7,555 bases of DNA from Acidobacteriota bacterium (GTDB lineage: Bacteria; Acidobacteriota; Terriglobia; Terriglobales; Acidobacteriaceae): the NCBI GenBank assembly GCA_003225615.1, contig QIAS01000028.1:7136-14690 (forward strand), written 5' to 3'. The translations under genes and the position numbers were made by a program. The notes below the pieces were generated by a model, which saw only the letters and a list, made by a program, of their open reading frames with translations, made no database searches and had not been told where the DNA came from. Positions 1 through 7,014 of this stretch are shown piece after piece (within the stretch, counting starts at the first letter, position 1; each line of letters opens with the position of its first letter).

Positions 1-1
1 C

Positions 2-1219
2 ACGGTGGGCGGAGATTCGAGTGTCGGCACAGTCTCCTCGACCGGCCTCTACACCGCACCGTCCTCCGTACCCTCGCCCTCTTCCGTGTCGGTTACTGCC
101 CGGAGCGTGGCTGACGCCTCCAAGAGCGCCAGCGCCAGTGTGAGTATTGCCAGCAGTAGCGGTGCTCAGTATTACGTTACGCCGACTGGTAGCGATTCTA
201 ATGACGGCTCCGCAGGTAGTCCGTGGGCAACGATCGCGCATGCAGCCACAGTGATCGCACCGGGCGCCACCGTTCATGTCGCTCCCGGAACATACACGGG
301 ATACATCACCACCTCGGCAACCGGAACAGCGTCCGCGCGAATCACGTACATATCTGATGTGCAATGGGGGGCGAAGATCGTCGGCGACCTGGTGGACCGT
401 AGCACTTGGCACAATTACGGAGATTATGTGGATATTGTTGGTTTTGAATTGACTTCGGTGGGGCGCATGGGTCTGTATAACGACGGTTCCTTTGTGCGGT
501 ACATCGGAAATCATGTCCACGATGTGGCCGGACCGACTTCCGCCATGTGCGATGCCGGTGGCGCCGGAATTATGCACGGTAACTACTCTGCCTCGGACGA
601 CGACATGATTGGGAACTTCGTTCATGATATTGGTTTGGTTAACTCTGCTCAGTGCCCCGGTTTTGTTACGGTTCACGGACTCTATCACGCGAATCTACGA
701 GGACGAATCGTCGACAATCTTGTAATTCATGCCAGGGATTACGGCATCCACCTTTACCATTCCGCGACCAACGTAATCGTTGTCAACAACACCTCGCTAA
801 AGAACGGGTCGAGTGGATTGGTGGTCGGCAATTCGGGTGGCGGCTCGGACAATTTCACTATCGTTACAAACAACATCTTTGCCTACAATCAAAATTACGG
901 CTTCCGCGATGACAGCGGCACGTCAGGACCAAACAACAAGTACTACAACAACCTAACCTTCAGCAACGGCGATGGAAACTATGTGGCAAGTGGCGGTACG
1001 GTCAGTGGCAACATCAGCAGTGATCCCCAATTTGTCAACTACACTGGAACCGCTTTAGGCGATTACCACCTGAAGGCTGGTAGTCCGGCAATCGACTCAG
1101 GGACTACCCTCAACGCACCCAACATTGATCTCGACGGAGGAGTAAGGCCTGTCGGCTCCGCTTACGATATAGGGTGCTATGAATACGGGACTACGCCTGG
1201 TACTTGGCCCTGGTACTGA
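2..1219 (+). CDS. Secreted right-handed beta-helix protein with Ig-like N-terminal segment (5' partial)
   Basis: The frame is open at the left edge, so the GTG at base 5 is not a real start and the N-terminus with any signal peptide is missing. About 405 residues are visible. Residues 1-50 are a Ser/Thr/Val-rich tail of a bacterial Ig-like (Big_2-type) repeat (GLYTAPSSVPSP, then SVSVTARSVAD). Residues 56-100 carry the YYVTPTGSDSNDGS...PWATI...A entry and the VHVAPGTYTG turn typical of DUF1565/parallel beta-helix proteins. Residues 140-320 contain irregular coils rich in N, G and H (IGNHVHD, IGNFVHD, VVNNTS, VTNNIF), as in NosD/pectate-lyase-like folds. Residues 339-394 (DPQFV, DYHLKAGSPAIDSG, DLDGGVRP, YDIGCYEY) match the 'choice-of-anchor Q' C-terminal segment of extracellular beta-helix proteins. 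Three cysteines are visible (about C182, C217 and C391). Inferred role: extracellular polysaccharide binding or cleavage, suggested only by fold and by the adjacent polysaccharide operon. No catalytic residues can be assigned. It converges on the operon and has its own terminator downstream. Confidence 0.88.
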   Translation, partial: TVGGDSSVGTVSSTGLYTAPSSVPSPSSVSVTARSVADASKSASASVSIASSSGAQYYVTPTGSDSNDGSAGSPWATIAHAATVIAPGATVHVAPGTYTGYITTSATGTASARITYISDVQWGAKIVGDLVDRSTWHNYGDYVDIVGFELTSVGRMGLYNDGSFVRYIGNHVHDVAGPTSAMCDAGGAGIMHGNYSASDDDMIGNFVHDIGLVNSAQCPGFVTVHGLYHANLRGRIVDNLVIHARDYGIHLYHSATNVIVVNNTSLKNGSSGLVVGNSGGGSDNFTIVTNNIFAYNQNYGFRDDSGTSGPNNKYYNNLTFSNGDGNYVASGGTVSGNISSDPQFVNYTGTALGDYHLKAGSPAIDSGTTLNAPNIDLDGGVRPVGSAYDIGCYEYGTTPGTWPWY

Positions 1220-2417
1220 CGCTGAGCCCAGGTTTTAGAACTGCACTGGAGGATGAGACCTTCTCGTCCTCCTTTTTCTTTTCAGGAGCGTGCGTCTTCA
1301 ACAATTTCGAATAGAACTGCAGCAGTGTGTGCTCTTCAGTGCTCCAGTTGTAAAGTTCGCAAGCTGCCTGACGCCCACGACGTCCCATCGCTTCGGCTTC
1401 AGCTTCGTGGGTCAATAAGTATTGTATGGCCCGGGCAATCGCCCCCGAATCCTGCGGATCCACTAACAGACCACAACCCGCTCCGTCGATAATCCGCCTC
1501 CACAAGGGAAAATCTGAAGCGATCACCGGGATCCCGGCAGCCATATATTCAAACAGTTTGATGGGTCTCGCATTTACGAAATTTGGCTCCGGCTGAAGTA
1601 CCACAACTCCCAAGCGCGCTCGCGAAAGCAGGTCTGCGACTCCTGGCCGATCGAGCACGCCGAGGTATTGCACGCGAGCCCAGCCTGGCAGCACCTCAAT
1701 TTCCGGCAGCAGGCCGCCAGGGGAAAGCGGGCCCGCTAGCATCATCTGGGCAGGAAGGTCGGAGGGCAGTAGAGCGAGTCCCTCCAATATCTTTCGAATG
1801 CCGCGTCGCACGCTGATTGAGCCTACATAAGCTATCGCCGGAGGGCGTTCGCACCAGGGCAAGCCGGGTGTGGGCGCGATCTCGTCAAGAATGGGGAAGT
1901 TGTGCACCACAACTGTGTTTCGGTTAACTGGATAAAAGCGCTCTGCTATTGTGGGAGTCGCGGCGATTAGTCCAGAAAAGCGACTACAGGCTACATTTTC
2001 CAATTTCTGCATAAACCACATCAATGGCCACCGGAGGCTCCGGGGAATGTAGTCCTTGTGCAGTAAGTCCGCAGGTGCATCCTCGTGGATATCGTAGACG
2101 ACAGTCCTCCCCCGTGCTGCCAGCAAAAGCGCGATAGGTATGAGTTCGGGATCGTGAAAGTGGTAAACGTCCCCATTCTGCCGTTTAGCCTCCTTATATA
2201 GGGACCATGCTGAACGGGTCATTCGCGACAAACGTCCGCTGCTGACTTGTATCCCCTTAACTTCTATTGAGTCTACGATTTCATCGCGTTCATGCGGAAC
2301 AACAAGGACCACGTGCTTGCCCGACCGGGCCAGAGATTTGCACTCCTTGTGAAACACTCGCACGTCAAACGCCTTGTGCACCGACGTCAGATGGACGACT
2401 TTGGGATGCTGATGCAT
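1191..2417 (-). CDS. GT4-family (GT-B fold) glycosyltransferase, last gene of the polysaccharide operon
   Basis: A 408-residue cytoplasmic or membrane-associated retaining glycosyltransferase, predicted to add a sugar from a nucleotide donor to a lipid-linked polysaccharide intermediate. The N-terminal Rossmann domain begins VVHLTSVHKAFDVRVFHKEC (about 7-26), the usual opening of this GT4 group. It also has VYHFHDPELIP (84-94) and VYDIHEDAP (107-115). The C-terminal donor-binding domain starts near IAYVGSISVRRGI (195-207) and carries RPIKLFEYMAAGIPVIAS (284-301), which keeps the donor-site glutamate E290, and GCGLLVDP (314-321). Donor and acceptor cannot be told from sequence. The ATG start is kept because family homology begins at residues 6-7, although no clear Shine-Dalgarno sequence precedes it; 28 bp separate it from the aminotransferase stop. 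After FYSKLLK (368-374) there is a charged, serine-rich tail of about 34 residues that overlaps the opposing gene's terminator and last 29 bases, so this tail is probably not part of the catalytic fold. Confidence 0.9.
   Translation of the reverse strand: MHQHPKVVHLTSVHKAFDVRVFHKECKSLARSGKHVVLVVPHERDEIVDSIEVKGIQVSSGRLSRMTRSAWSLYKEAKRQNGDVYHFHDPELIPIALLLAARGRTVVYDIHEDAPADLLHKDYIPRSLRWPLMWFMQKLENVACSRFSGLIAATPTIAERFYPVNRNTVVVHNFPILDEIAPTPGLPWCERPPAIAYVGSISVRRGIRKILEGLALLPSDLPAQMMLAGPLSPGGLLPEIEVLPGWARVQYLGVLDRPGVADLLSRARLGVVVLQPEPNFVNARPIKLFEYMAAGIPVIASDFPLWRRIIDGAGCGLLVDPQDSGAIARAIQYLLTHEAEAEAMGRRGRQAACELYNWSTEEHTLLQFYSKLLKTHAPEKKKEDEKVSSSSAVLKPGLSVSTRAKYQA
1196..1217. repeat. 9-bp direct repeat at the convergent gene ends
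   Basis: CCTGGTACT occurs at 1196-1204 and again at 1209-1217, an offset of 13 bp. The copies lie at the extreme 3' end of the beta-helix gene (coding the PGTWPWY tail, with the second copy running into the TGA stop) and beside the stop codon of the opposing glycosyltransferase gene. The offset is not a multiple of three, so a duplication here would shift frame in both genes. It may be chance; the repeat itself is directly visible. Confidence 0.5.
1248..1282 (+). terminator. Intrinsic (Rho-independent) terminator of the beta-helix gene
   Basis: An 11-bp stem pairs 1248-1258 (GGAGGATGAGA) with 1262-1272 (TCTCGTCCTCC), with one T-G wobble at 1254/1266 and a 3-base loop (CCT). The tract TTTTTCTTTT follows directly at 1273-1282. 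It begins 28 bases after the TGA of the plus-strand gene, in the right orientation to stop its transcription before it runs far into the opposing operon. The whole structure lies inside the coding sequence of the minus-strand glycosyltransferase (about residues 379-390, a lysine-, glutamate- and serine-rich tail). On the minus strand the stem is not followed by a T run, so it should not terminate that operon. Confidence 0.85.
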
Positions 2418-2445
2418 GTCTATACGCTGAAAAAACTATGCGAGT

Positions 2446-3567
2446 TCATCCCGCGAAATTTCTAATGGCGTCAATCGTGTACTCGATTTGCTCGTCAGCA
2501 AGTTCTGCGAACATGGGTAGACTGACGATTTCTTCGGCAAGTTGTTCCGTCACCGGCAGAGCTCCCTTTCCAGGGTAACCGAGTTGCTGGTACGCCTCCG
2601 TCAGGTGCAGCGGAACAGGATAATGGATGCCCGTTGCGATTCCTTTGGCCGACAGGTAAGAGCGCAGTGCGTCGCGCTGCCGCGACCGGACCACAAATAA
2701 ATGGAATACATGTTCGCTGCCAGCCGGTACTTCTGGCGGTGTCACCGGAGACCCGGTTAGCGCCGATGACAAATTCGCTGCATGTTTGCGGCGGAGTTGG
2801 TTCCAGTCATCCAGATAGGGCAGCTTGATGGAGAGGACCGCGGCTTGAATGCTGTCCAGGCGGGCATTCGTCCCGATCACGGAATGGCGGTATTTCGCGG
2901 GACTACCATGATCCCGAAGCAGGCGCAGTTTGCGTGCCTGCTCGGCATCGTCTGTGGTCACAGCGCCTGCATCTCCATAGGCACCCAGGTTTTTGCCAGG
3001 ATAGAAACTGAAGCATGTAAGCCGGCCTGAGGCGCCAACCTTAATGCCGTCGCGCACGCTCCCATGCGCCTGGGCAGCATCTTCGATGATCTGCAGCCTG
3101 TGAGCGGCTGCGAATTCAGCTACCTGCCGCAGATCCATTGCCCGACCGTAGAGGTGGACGGGAATGATCGCCCGGGTCTGAGACGTAAGCATTCGCTCGG
3201 CCGAGGCAATATCGAGGTGAAAGGTGCTCGGATTGACATCACTGAAAACCGGCTTGGCGCCCACGTTGCTGACTGCCTCCGCGGTCGCGAAGAACGAGTT
3301 TGCGGGTACCAGAACCTCATCCCCTGGCTCGATCCCAGCCGCCTTCAAAGCGAGTTCGAGTGCGGATGTGCCTGAGGAGACCCCAATGGCGTATTTCGCG
3401 CCGATGTAGGAGGCAAATTCCTGCTCGAATCTTTCGACGAACGGTCCGCCGACGAATTGCGCTGATTCCAACACGTCTGCAATTGCACGATTGACCTCGG
3501 CCTCAACAGCGCAGTACTGCGTCTTTAAGTCAAGGAAAGGTACTTCTATTGCCAATGTGGTATTCAC
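2446..3567 (-). CDS. DegT/DnrJ/EryC1-family PLP-dependent sugar aminotransferase
   Basis: A 373-residue cytoplasmic enzyme that should transfer an amino group, usually from glutamate, to a keto-sugar nucleotide to make an amino-deoxysugar precursor. Counting from the GTG at 3567: VPFLDLKTQY (9-18), SSGTSALELAL (64-74), PVHLYG (136-141), IEDAAQAHG with the cofactor aspartate D163 and Q166, and SFYPGKNLGAYGDAGAV holding the PLP-lysine K192. GTNARLDSIQAA and GIHYPVPLHLTEAYQQLGYP complete the family pattern. The FYPGKNLGAYGD form of the lysine motif resembles FdtB/QdtB/DesV-type 3-ketosugar transaminases more than WbpE-type (FFPSKPLG), so a 3-amino-3,6-dideoxyhexose product is plausible but unproven. 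Start choice: the GTG overlaps the upstream TGA as GTGA, has GGAG 10 bases upstream, and sits just before the conserved N-terminus. A longer frame from 3663 would add 32 unconserved residues inside the neighbour. No dehydratase or N-acetyltransferase partner is in the window. Confidence 0.92.
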   Translation of the reverse strand: MNTTLAIEVPFLDLKTQYCAVEAEVNRAIADVLESAQFVGGPFVERFEQEFASYIGAKYAIGVSSGTSALELALKAAGIEPGDEVLVPANSFFATAEAVSNVGAKPVFSDVNPSTFHLDIASAERMLTSQTRAIIPVHLYGRAMDLRQVAEFAAAHRLQIIEDAAQAHGSVRDGIKVGASGRLTCFSFYPGKNLGAYGDAGAVTTDDAEQARKLRLLRDHGSPAKYRHSVIGTNARLDSIQAAVLSIKLPYLDDWNQLRRKHAANLSSALTGSPVTPPEVPAGSEHVFHLFVVRSRQRDALRSYLSAKGIATGIHYPVPLHLTEAYQQLGYPGKGALPVTEQLAEEIVSLPMFAELADEQIEYTIDAIRNFAG

Positions 3568-4832
3568 GATTTTGCGGCTCCGAATTGATGTTGTACCTCG
3601 GTATGGCTTAGTTGCATGCGCCGGGTGAGGTCGTGCAGCCAACGGCGTACCAGCAACGACCAAGGTAGATGTTCTTCGACGAACTTACGACCGTTTGGCC
3701 CCAGGTTAGCCGCCAACTCCGGGTCGGCGGCCAGTCGGCAGATAGCGTCTGCCACAGCATTGGGGTCACCTTCTTCAAGCACGAGTCCTGCCTTGGCATT
3801 CTTCACTAAGCGGCTGCCTTCGCCAGATCCGATGTACACAACTGGCCTACCGCAACTCATGGCGGTTAGGCTTTTGGCGGGCCGAGTGTGTTCTGAAATC
3901 GAACTCTCATTCAGGCTGACAAGTCCGCAAAGGGCGATCGAGAAAAGCTTCCCCACCTGTTCTGGTGGCACCGGGTTGAGGAAGCTCACATTACTGATCC
4001 CAAGCTCCTTTGCCATATGCATCAGCATGGGCTTGGCAGAACCGTCCCCCACGAACACAAAATGACAATCTGGGCGCCGTTCCTGTAGGATTTTTGCCGC
4101 CTGCAAAATCCGATCCACGCCGTGGGCATATCCGTGTGTGCCCGCGTAAAGAATAATGTCCTTGTTTTGCAAACCCAATTCACGCCTGAGCCTCTCATCG
4201 GGAGGCATGGGGGCGAACAGATCAGGATCCACCCCGTTGGGCAAGAAAAGCAGCTTTCGTTGTGGTACACCTCTATGCTGCAGGTCAGCCAAAATCCCCT
4301 CGGTTACGGCGCAGACATACTCAGCTTTGCGGTATGACCAACGTTCCAAAGCCCGGGCAAATTGCAGCGTGAGTCCATCCCGATTAAGCCCAAGGTTGTC
4401 GCACACTGCGTCTGGCCAGAGGTCAGCAACGTAGAAGACAAATGGTACCCGGCGAAACCTGGAGTACAGAAAGGCTGGCACTGACAACGAAAGAGGGGGA
4501 GACTCCACAAACAAACAATCCGCCTTACCTGCCTTGATAAGGCCAAACAGGGAAGCCAACGTGAACGTAGCGTAGTTGAGATAACGTCGCCAACCTTTTC
4601 CCACAGCGGCATAGAGCCAGAGGCGGTGAACACGTATCCCCTCCCAAGTCTCCGAACTGTAGAATTTGCCTCGATAACCGTCGAATATGCGCGCAACCGG
4701 ATAGTTGGGCATCGCGGTTACTACTTCGATGTCATGCCCGAGGTGCCGCAACTGTCGAATAATTGCCGCTAGCCGGACCGGTGCAGCACCAAACTCAGGT
4801 GCAAAGTATTGAGTCAAAAAGAGGAATTTCAC
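3564..4832 (-). CDS. WbuB-like GT4 glycosyltransferase
   Basis: A 422-residue GT-B enzyme predicted to transfer a sugar, in characterised WbuB-type enzymes an N-acetyl amino sugar such as L-FucNAc, onto a polyprenyl-linked intermediate at the inner membrane face. The N-terminal domain opens KFLFLTQYFAPEFGAAPVRL (2-21), then VVTAMPNYP (37-45), FYSSETWEGIRVHRLW (57-72), ESPPLSLSVPAFLY (110-123, a likely membrane-contact segment) and FYVADLWPDAV (133-143). The second domain contains FLPNGVDPDLF (196-206), ILYAGTHGYAHGVD (227-240) and FVFVGDGSAKP (258-268). At RPAKSLTAMSCGRPVV (317-332) the family normally has a glutamate (P-S-K-x-F-E-Y/A); here that position is T323, an unusual change at the donor-sugar site. 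The start is GTG at 4832, with AAAGG 8 bases upstream and 17 bp after the preceding stop. The stop overlaps the next gene as GTGA. Family assignment is firm; sugar specificity is not. Confidence 0.91.
   Translation of the reverse strand: MKFLFLTQYFAPEFGAAPVRLAAIIRQLRHLGHDIEVVTAMPNYPVARIFDGYRGKFYSSETWEGIRVHRLWLYAAVGKGWRRYLNYATFTLASLFGLIKAGKADCLFVESPPLSLSVPAFLYSRFRRVPFVFYVADLWPDAVCDNLGLNRDGLTLQFARALERWSYRKAEYVCAVTEGILADLQHRGVPQRKLLFLPNGVDPDLFAPMPPDERLRRELGLQNKDIILYAGTHGYAHGVDRILQAAKILQERRPDCHFVFVGDGSAKPMLMHMAKELGISNVSFLNPVPPEQVGKLFSIALCGLVSLNESSISEHTRPAKSLTAMSCGRPVVYIGSGEGSRLVKNAKAGLVLEEGDPNAVADAICRLAADPELAANLGPNGRKFVEEHLPWSLLVRRWLHDLTRRMQLSHTEVQHQFGAAKS
3578..3581 (-). promoter_or_regulatory. 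Ribosome binding site of the aminotransferase gene
   Basis: GGAG on the minus strand, 10 bases before the GTG at 3567. It lies inside the last codons of the upstream glycosyltransferase. Together with the GTGA stop/start overlap it decides the start and suggests translational coupling between the two genes. Confidence 0.55.
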
Positions 4833-4840
4833 TGTTTTAA

Positions 4841-4845
4841 CCTTT
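4841..4845 (-). promoter_or_regulatory. Ribosome binding site of the WbuB-like gene
   Basis: AAAGG on the minus strand, 8 bases before the GTG start at 4832, within the 17-bp gap after the phosphoglycosyl transferase stop. It supports the non-ATG start, which also coincides with the conserved N-terminus KFLFLTQYF. Confidence 0.5.
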
Positions 4846-4849
4846 GCTT

Positions 4850-5515
4850 CTACTTAAGAATTGAGAGGAATGTTCGCCACAGAATGCGGCAGTCACTTGA
4901 AAATGTCGCGCTCTCCACGTAATCCAGATCCGTCCGAATCTTTTGTGGCAGTAGATTGTTAATGTAGAACTGTTCCAGTTCCTCCGCAGGCACTTTAGCT
5001 AATTCTTCCTCTTCATTGCGAAACTTCAGCGTGGCAGGACTAGTAATCCCAGGACGAAAATATAGGATATTGCGATCCTTACCAGTCAAGGTGCCCATGT
5101 ATTTAGACATGTCCGGTCGAGGCCCCACCAGGCTCATGTCGCCACTGACTACGTTAAGGAATTGCGGCAGTTCATCGAGCTTCCACTTTCGCAGCCACTT
5201 ACCCATCCATGTAACCCGCCGGTCCCCCGAGCGCGTGATGAGCGGGCCTGAGCCGTTTCCGTGGTTGCAGTGCATGGTTCGAAATTTTAAAACCGGAAAT
5301 TCTTGACCGTTCCTTCCGACCCGATTCTGACGGAACAAAAAGGGCCCGCGAGAGCTGGCCTTTACGGCCAAGGCAAGCATCACCATGATCGGCGATGCTG
5401 CCGTGAGCACCAGAACCGCGCCGGCAAGGTCAAAGAATCGTTTACCAGAGGAAAGCGACCACAAGCGCATCCTCAGAAGTCTGGAGTTGAGACTTGTTAG
5501 GTTTGTGGATTGCAT
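4850..5515 (-). CDS. Monotopic phosphoglycosyl transferase (bacterial sugar transferase, PglC/EpsL type)
   Basis: A 221-residue enzyme expected to start the repeat unit by moving a sugar-1-phosphate from a UDP-sugar to undecaprenyl phosphate at the inner membrane. It is the short catalytic-only form (PF02397), lacking the extra N-terminal membrane domain of WcaJ-type enzymes. KRFFDLAGAVLVLTAASPIM (25-44) is the re-entrant membrane helix with the helix-breaking S41-P42 pair known from PglC. LFRQNRVGRNGQEFPVLKFR (60-79) is the conserved loop. LDELPQ (113-118) carries the D114-E115 catalytic dyad, followed by GDMSLVGPRPD (125-135). YFRPGITSPATLKFRNEEEE is characteristic of the EpsL-like subgroup. 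A 24-residue polar N-terminal extension precedes KRFFD. The ATG lies 4 bp after the previous TAG with no obvious Shine-Dalgarno sequence, which suggests coupled translation; M16 is a possible alternative start. The sugar donor is unknown, though an N-acetylated or diamino sugar is common for this class. Confidence 0.93.
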   Translation of the reverse strand: MQSTNLTSLNSRLLRMRLWSLSSGKRFFDLAGAVLVLTAASPIMVMLALAVKASSRGPFLFRQNRVGRNGQEFPVLKFRTMHCNHGNGSGPLITRSGDRRVTWMGKWLRKWKLDELPQFLNVVSGDMSLVGPRPDMSKYMGTLTGKDRNILYFRPGITSPATLKFRNEEEELAKVPAEELEQFYINNLLPQKIRTDLDYVESATFSSDCRILWRTFLSILK

Positions 5516-5519
5516 GAAG

Positions 5520-7010
5520 CTAAGATTGTTTTCTCAGACTGGCTTCCAGCGAACCAAAACTGGATGGAACAATTTTGAAAGTCGGAGGGTCCATGAAGCT
5601 GTCGCTTGGATATGTTTTCCAATCCATCGCCTTATTCCTGCGACGCCGCTGCTCCATAATTCCAGCAAGAGCAAAAACCATGCCGCACCAGAGCCATAAT
5701 GGCCGATTGACATTAATGTCGCCACTGGTCATGGTGACGAGGAGGGAGAATGCGAAAACCGGAGCTATAAAGGTCAAATCCCGAGAGGCCCGCCAGATAC
5801 GTCTCATTGTCAACAAAACAGTGAGTAAAAGAGTTGCGAGCGCGGCCAATCCGATTACGCCCTCTTCAGCCGCGACTTCGAGAATCAGGTTGTGGGGATA
5901 AGCGGGCATGTCACGATCGAAGGCATAGTAGCTCCAACCGCCTACTCCCCATCCCGTAACTGGCTTTGCCGAAAACATCCCTAGGGCCCAGCGATAGAGT
6001 GTCAATCTTTTTCCCGCGGTGTATGTTGGCGTCGAGGAACCTCCAAGTACTTCCTCAATTTCAGCCCGCTTCGTGGCAAACTTCTCGCTTGCCGCACCCT
6101 GCTGTTGCAGCCAGTACACGCACACAGCGAACGCCAACAAACCCAAAATTAAGACCGGCAGCCACACTTTAGTTGAGGTCACCGCTGCTCGCACACGGCG
6201 CAACAACATGAAGGGAATAAGTATGGCCGCGAAAGAAAGTACTGGACCGCGCGCCACTGACGCGATCAGAGCAGCACACAACAAAGGGACCGATGCCACT
6301 AAGAAAAAAGACCGTAGGTTGCAGTAAGGGCAGAAAAGCAGCCAGAGCAGACCCACTCCCACCACTTGTCCAGCTCCAATCTGGGTCACATCCCGACTGT
6401 CTGATAAGACTGCGCCACCATGGGGATTAAATACAGAGGAGTCAGTGACGCCGAAGAGGAGTCTGATGCTCAACAGAGTTGCAAAAACTACCATCGCTAG
6501 CGTGAAATGGCGTAAATCATCGTCTTTCCTGATTAAGATGAGAGGTGCAACAAACAGGACGCCGGAAATGACAAGAAAGCGAGTTAATTTATCCAAGCCG
6601 TATACCGGCGCAGGAGAGTAAAGGTAGCTAATAGTTATGACCGCAGCCAGAAGCCCGAACGCGGCTATACCTTTCCATTGAACAAAAAGCTCACGACCCC
6701 AGCTTCGCCCTTTCCCGGTCATGGTTATGAGCAAATCGAGGAAGATCGTTCCATAAAGCAGCAACAGCGCGATTATGCTTGGATCGCTGATGCTGAGACC
6801 TTTCGCCTGGTCGTTCTTAAGGTATCCGACAAAGATCAACCCCGGGATGAATGCCGCGCGGAATTTTCGCATGGCAAACAGGAGGCACGGCATTAGTGCC
6901 AGTCCAGCCAAAATCCAGAGTGGGCCACCTGTCTGCCAAGCTTCTGGCAGCCCGACAACAGCGCCTAGAATAGACACAGAAGCTGCGAGTGTGATAATGG
7001 CGATCGTCAT
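5520..7010 (-). CDS. O-antigen ligase / Wzy polymerase-like polytopic membrane protein
   Basis: A 496-residue inner-membrane protein (PF04932-type) that should polymerise lipid-linked repeat units, or ligate the chain to an acceptor, on the periplasmic side. About 11-12 hydrophobic segments are visible. A large hydrophilic loop (about residues 302-376) precedes the late membrane segments and contains AGKRLTLYRWALGMFSAKPV, GWGVGGW and YPHNLILEVAAEEGVIGL. The P-H-N and the arginine-rich L-Y-R-W region are the typical ligase/Wzy signature, and SVARGPVLSF (about 251-260) matches the other conserved S-R-G-P element. About 45 polar residues follow the last membrane segment and would be a cytoplasmic tail. 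Start: ATG at 7010, 4 bp after the kinase stop and directly before the first hydrophobic helix (MTIAIITLAAS). An alternative in-frame ATG at 7067 would give 515 residues, but its extra 19 residues overlap the conserved kinase C-terminus in another frame. Neither start has a strong Shine-Dalgarno sequence. Polymerase versus ligase cannot be settled from sequence. Confidence 0.88.
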   Translation of the reverse strand: MTIAIITLAASVSILGAVVGLPEAWQTGGPLWILAGLALMPCLLFAMRKFRAAFIPGLIFVGYLKNDQAKGLSISDPSIIALLLLYGTIFLDLLITMTGKGRSWGRELFVQWKGIAAFGLLAAVITISYLYSPAPVYGLDKLTRFLVISGVLFVAPLILIRKDDDLRHFTLAMVVFATLLSIRLLFGVTDSSVFNPHGGAVLSDSRDVTQIGAGQVVGVGLLWLLFCPYCNLRSFFLVASVPLLCAALIASVARGPVLSFAAILIPFMLLRRVRAAVTSTKVWLPVLILGLLAFAVCVYWLQQQGAASEKFATKRAEIEEVLGGSSTPTYTAGKRLTLYRWALGMFSAKPVTGWGVGGWSYYAFDRDMPAYPHNLILEVAAEEGVIGLAALATLLLTVLLTMRRIWRASRDLTFIAPVFAFSLLVTMTSGDINVNRPLWLWCGMVFALAGIMEQRRRRNKAMDWKTYPSDSFMDPPTFKIVPSSFGSLEASLRKQS

Positions 7011-7014
7011 GACA

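Noticed and set aside
3568..3663. Longer aminotransferase start at 3663 adding 32 residues.
   Set aside because: The extra residues are Pro/Arg/His-rich with no family similarity and lie fully inside the upstream glycosyltransferase. The GTG at 3567 has a GTGA overlap, an upstream GGAG and the conserved N-terminus right after it.
3616..4065. Open plus-strand frame of 149 codons opposite the WbuB-like gene.
   Set aside because: It is antisense to a well-supported enzyme gene, is Ser/Arg/Pro-rich without a recognisable domain, and has no upstream signals.
4304..4696. Minus-strand 130-codon frame inside the WbuB-like gene.
   Set aside because: It is out of frame with a strongly conserved protein and shows no recognisable motifs.
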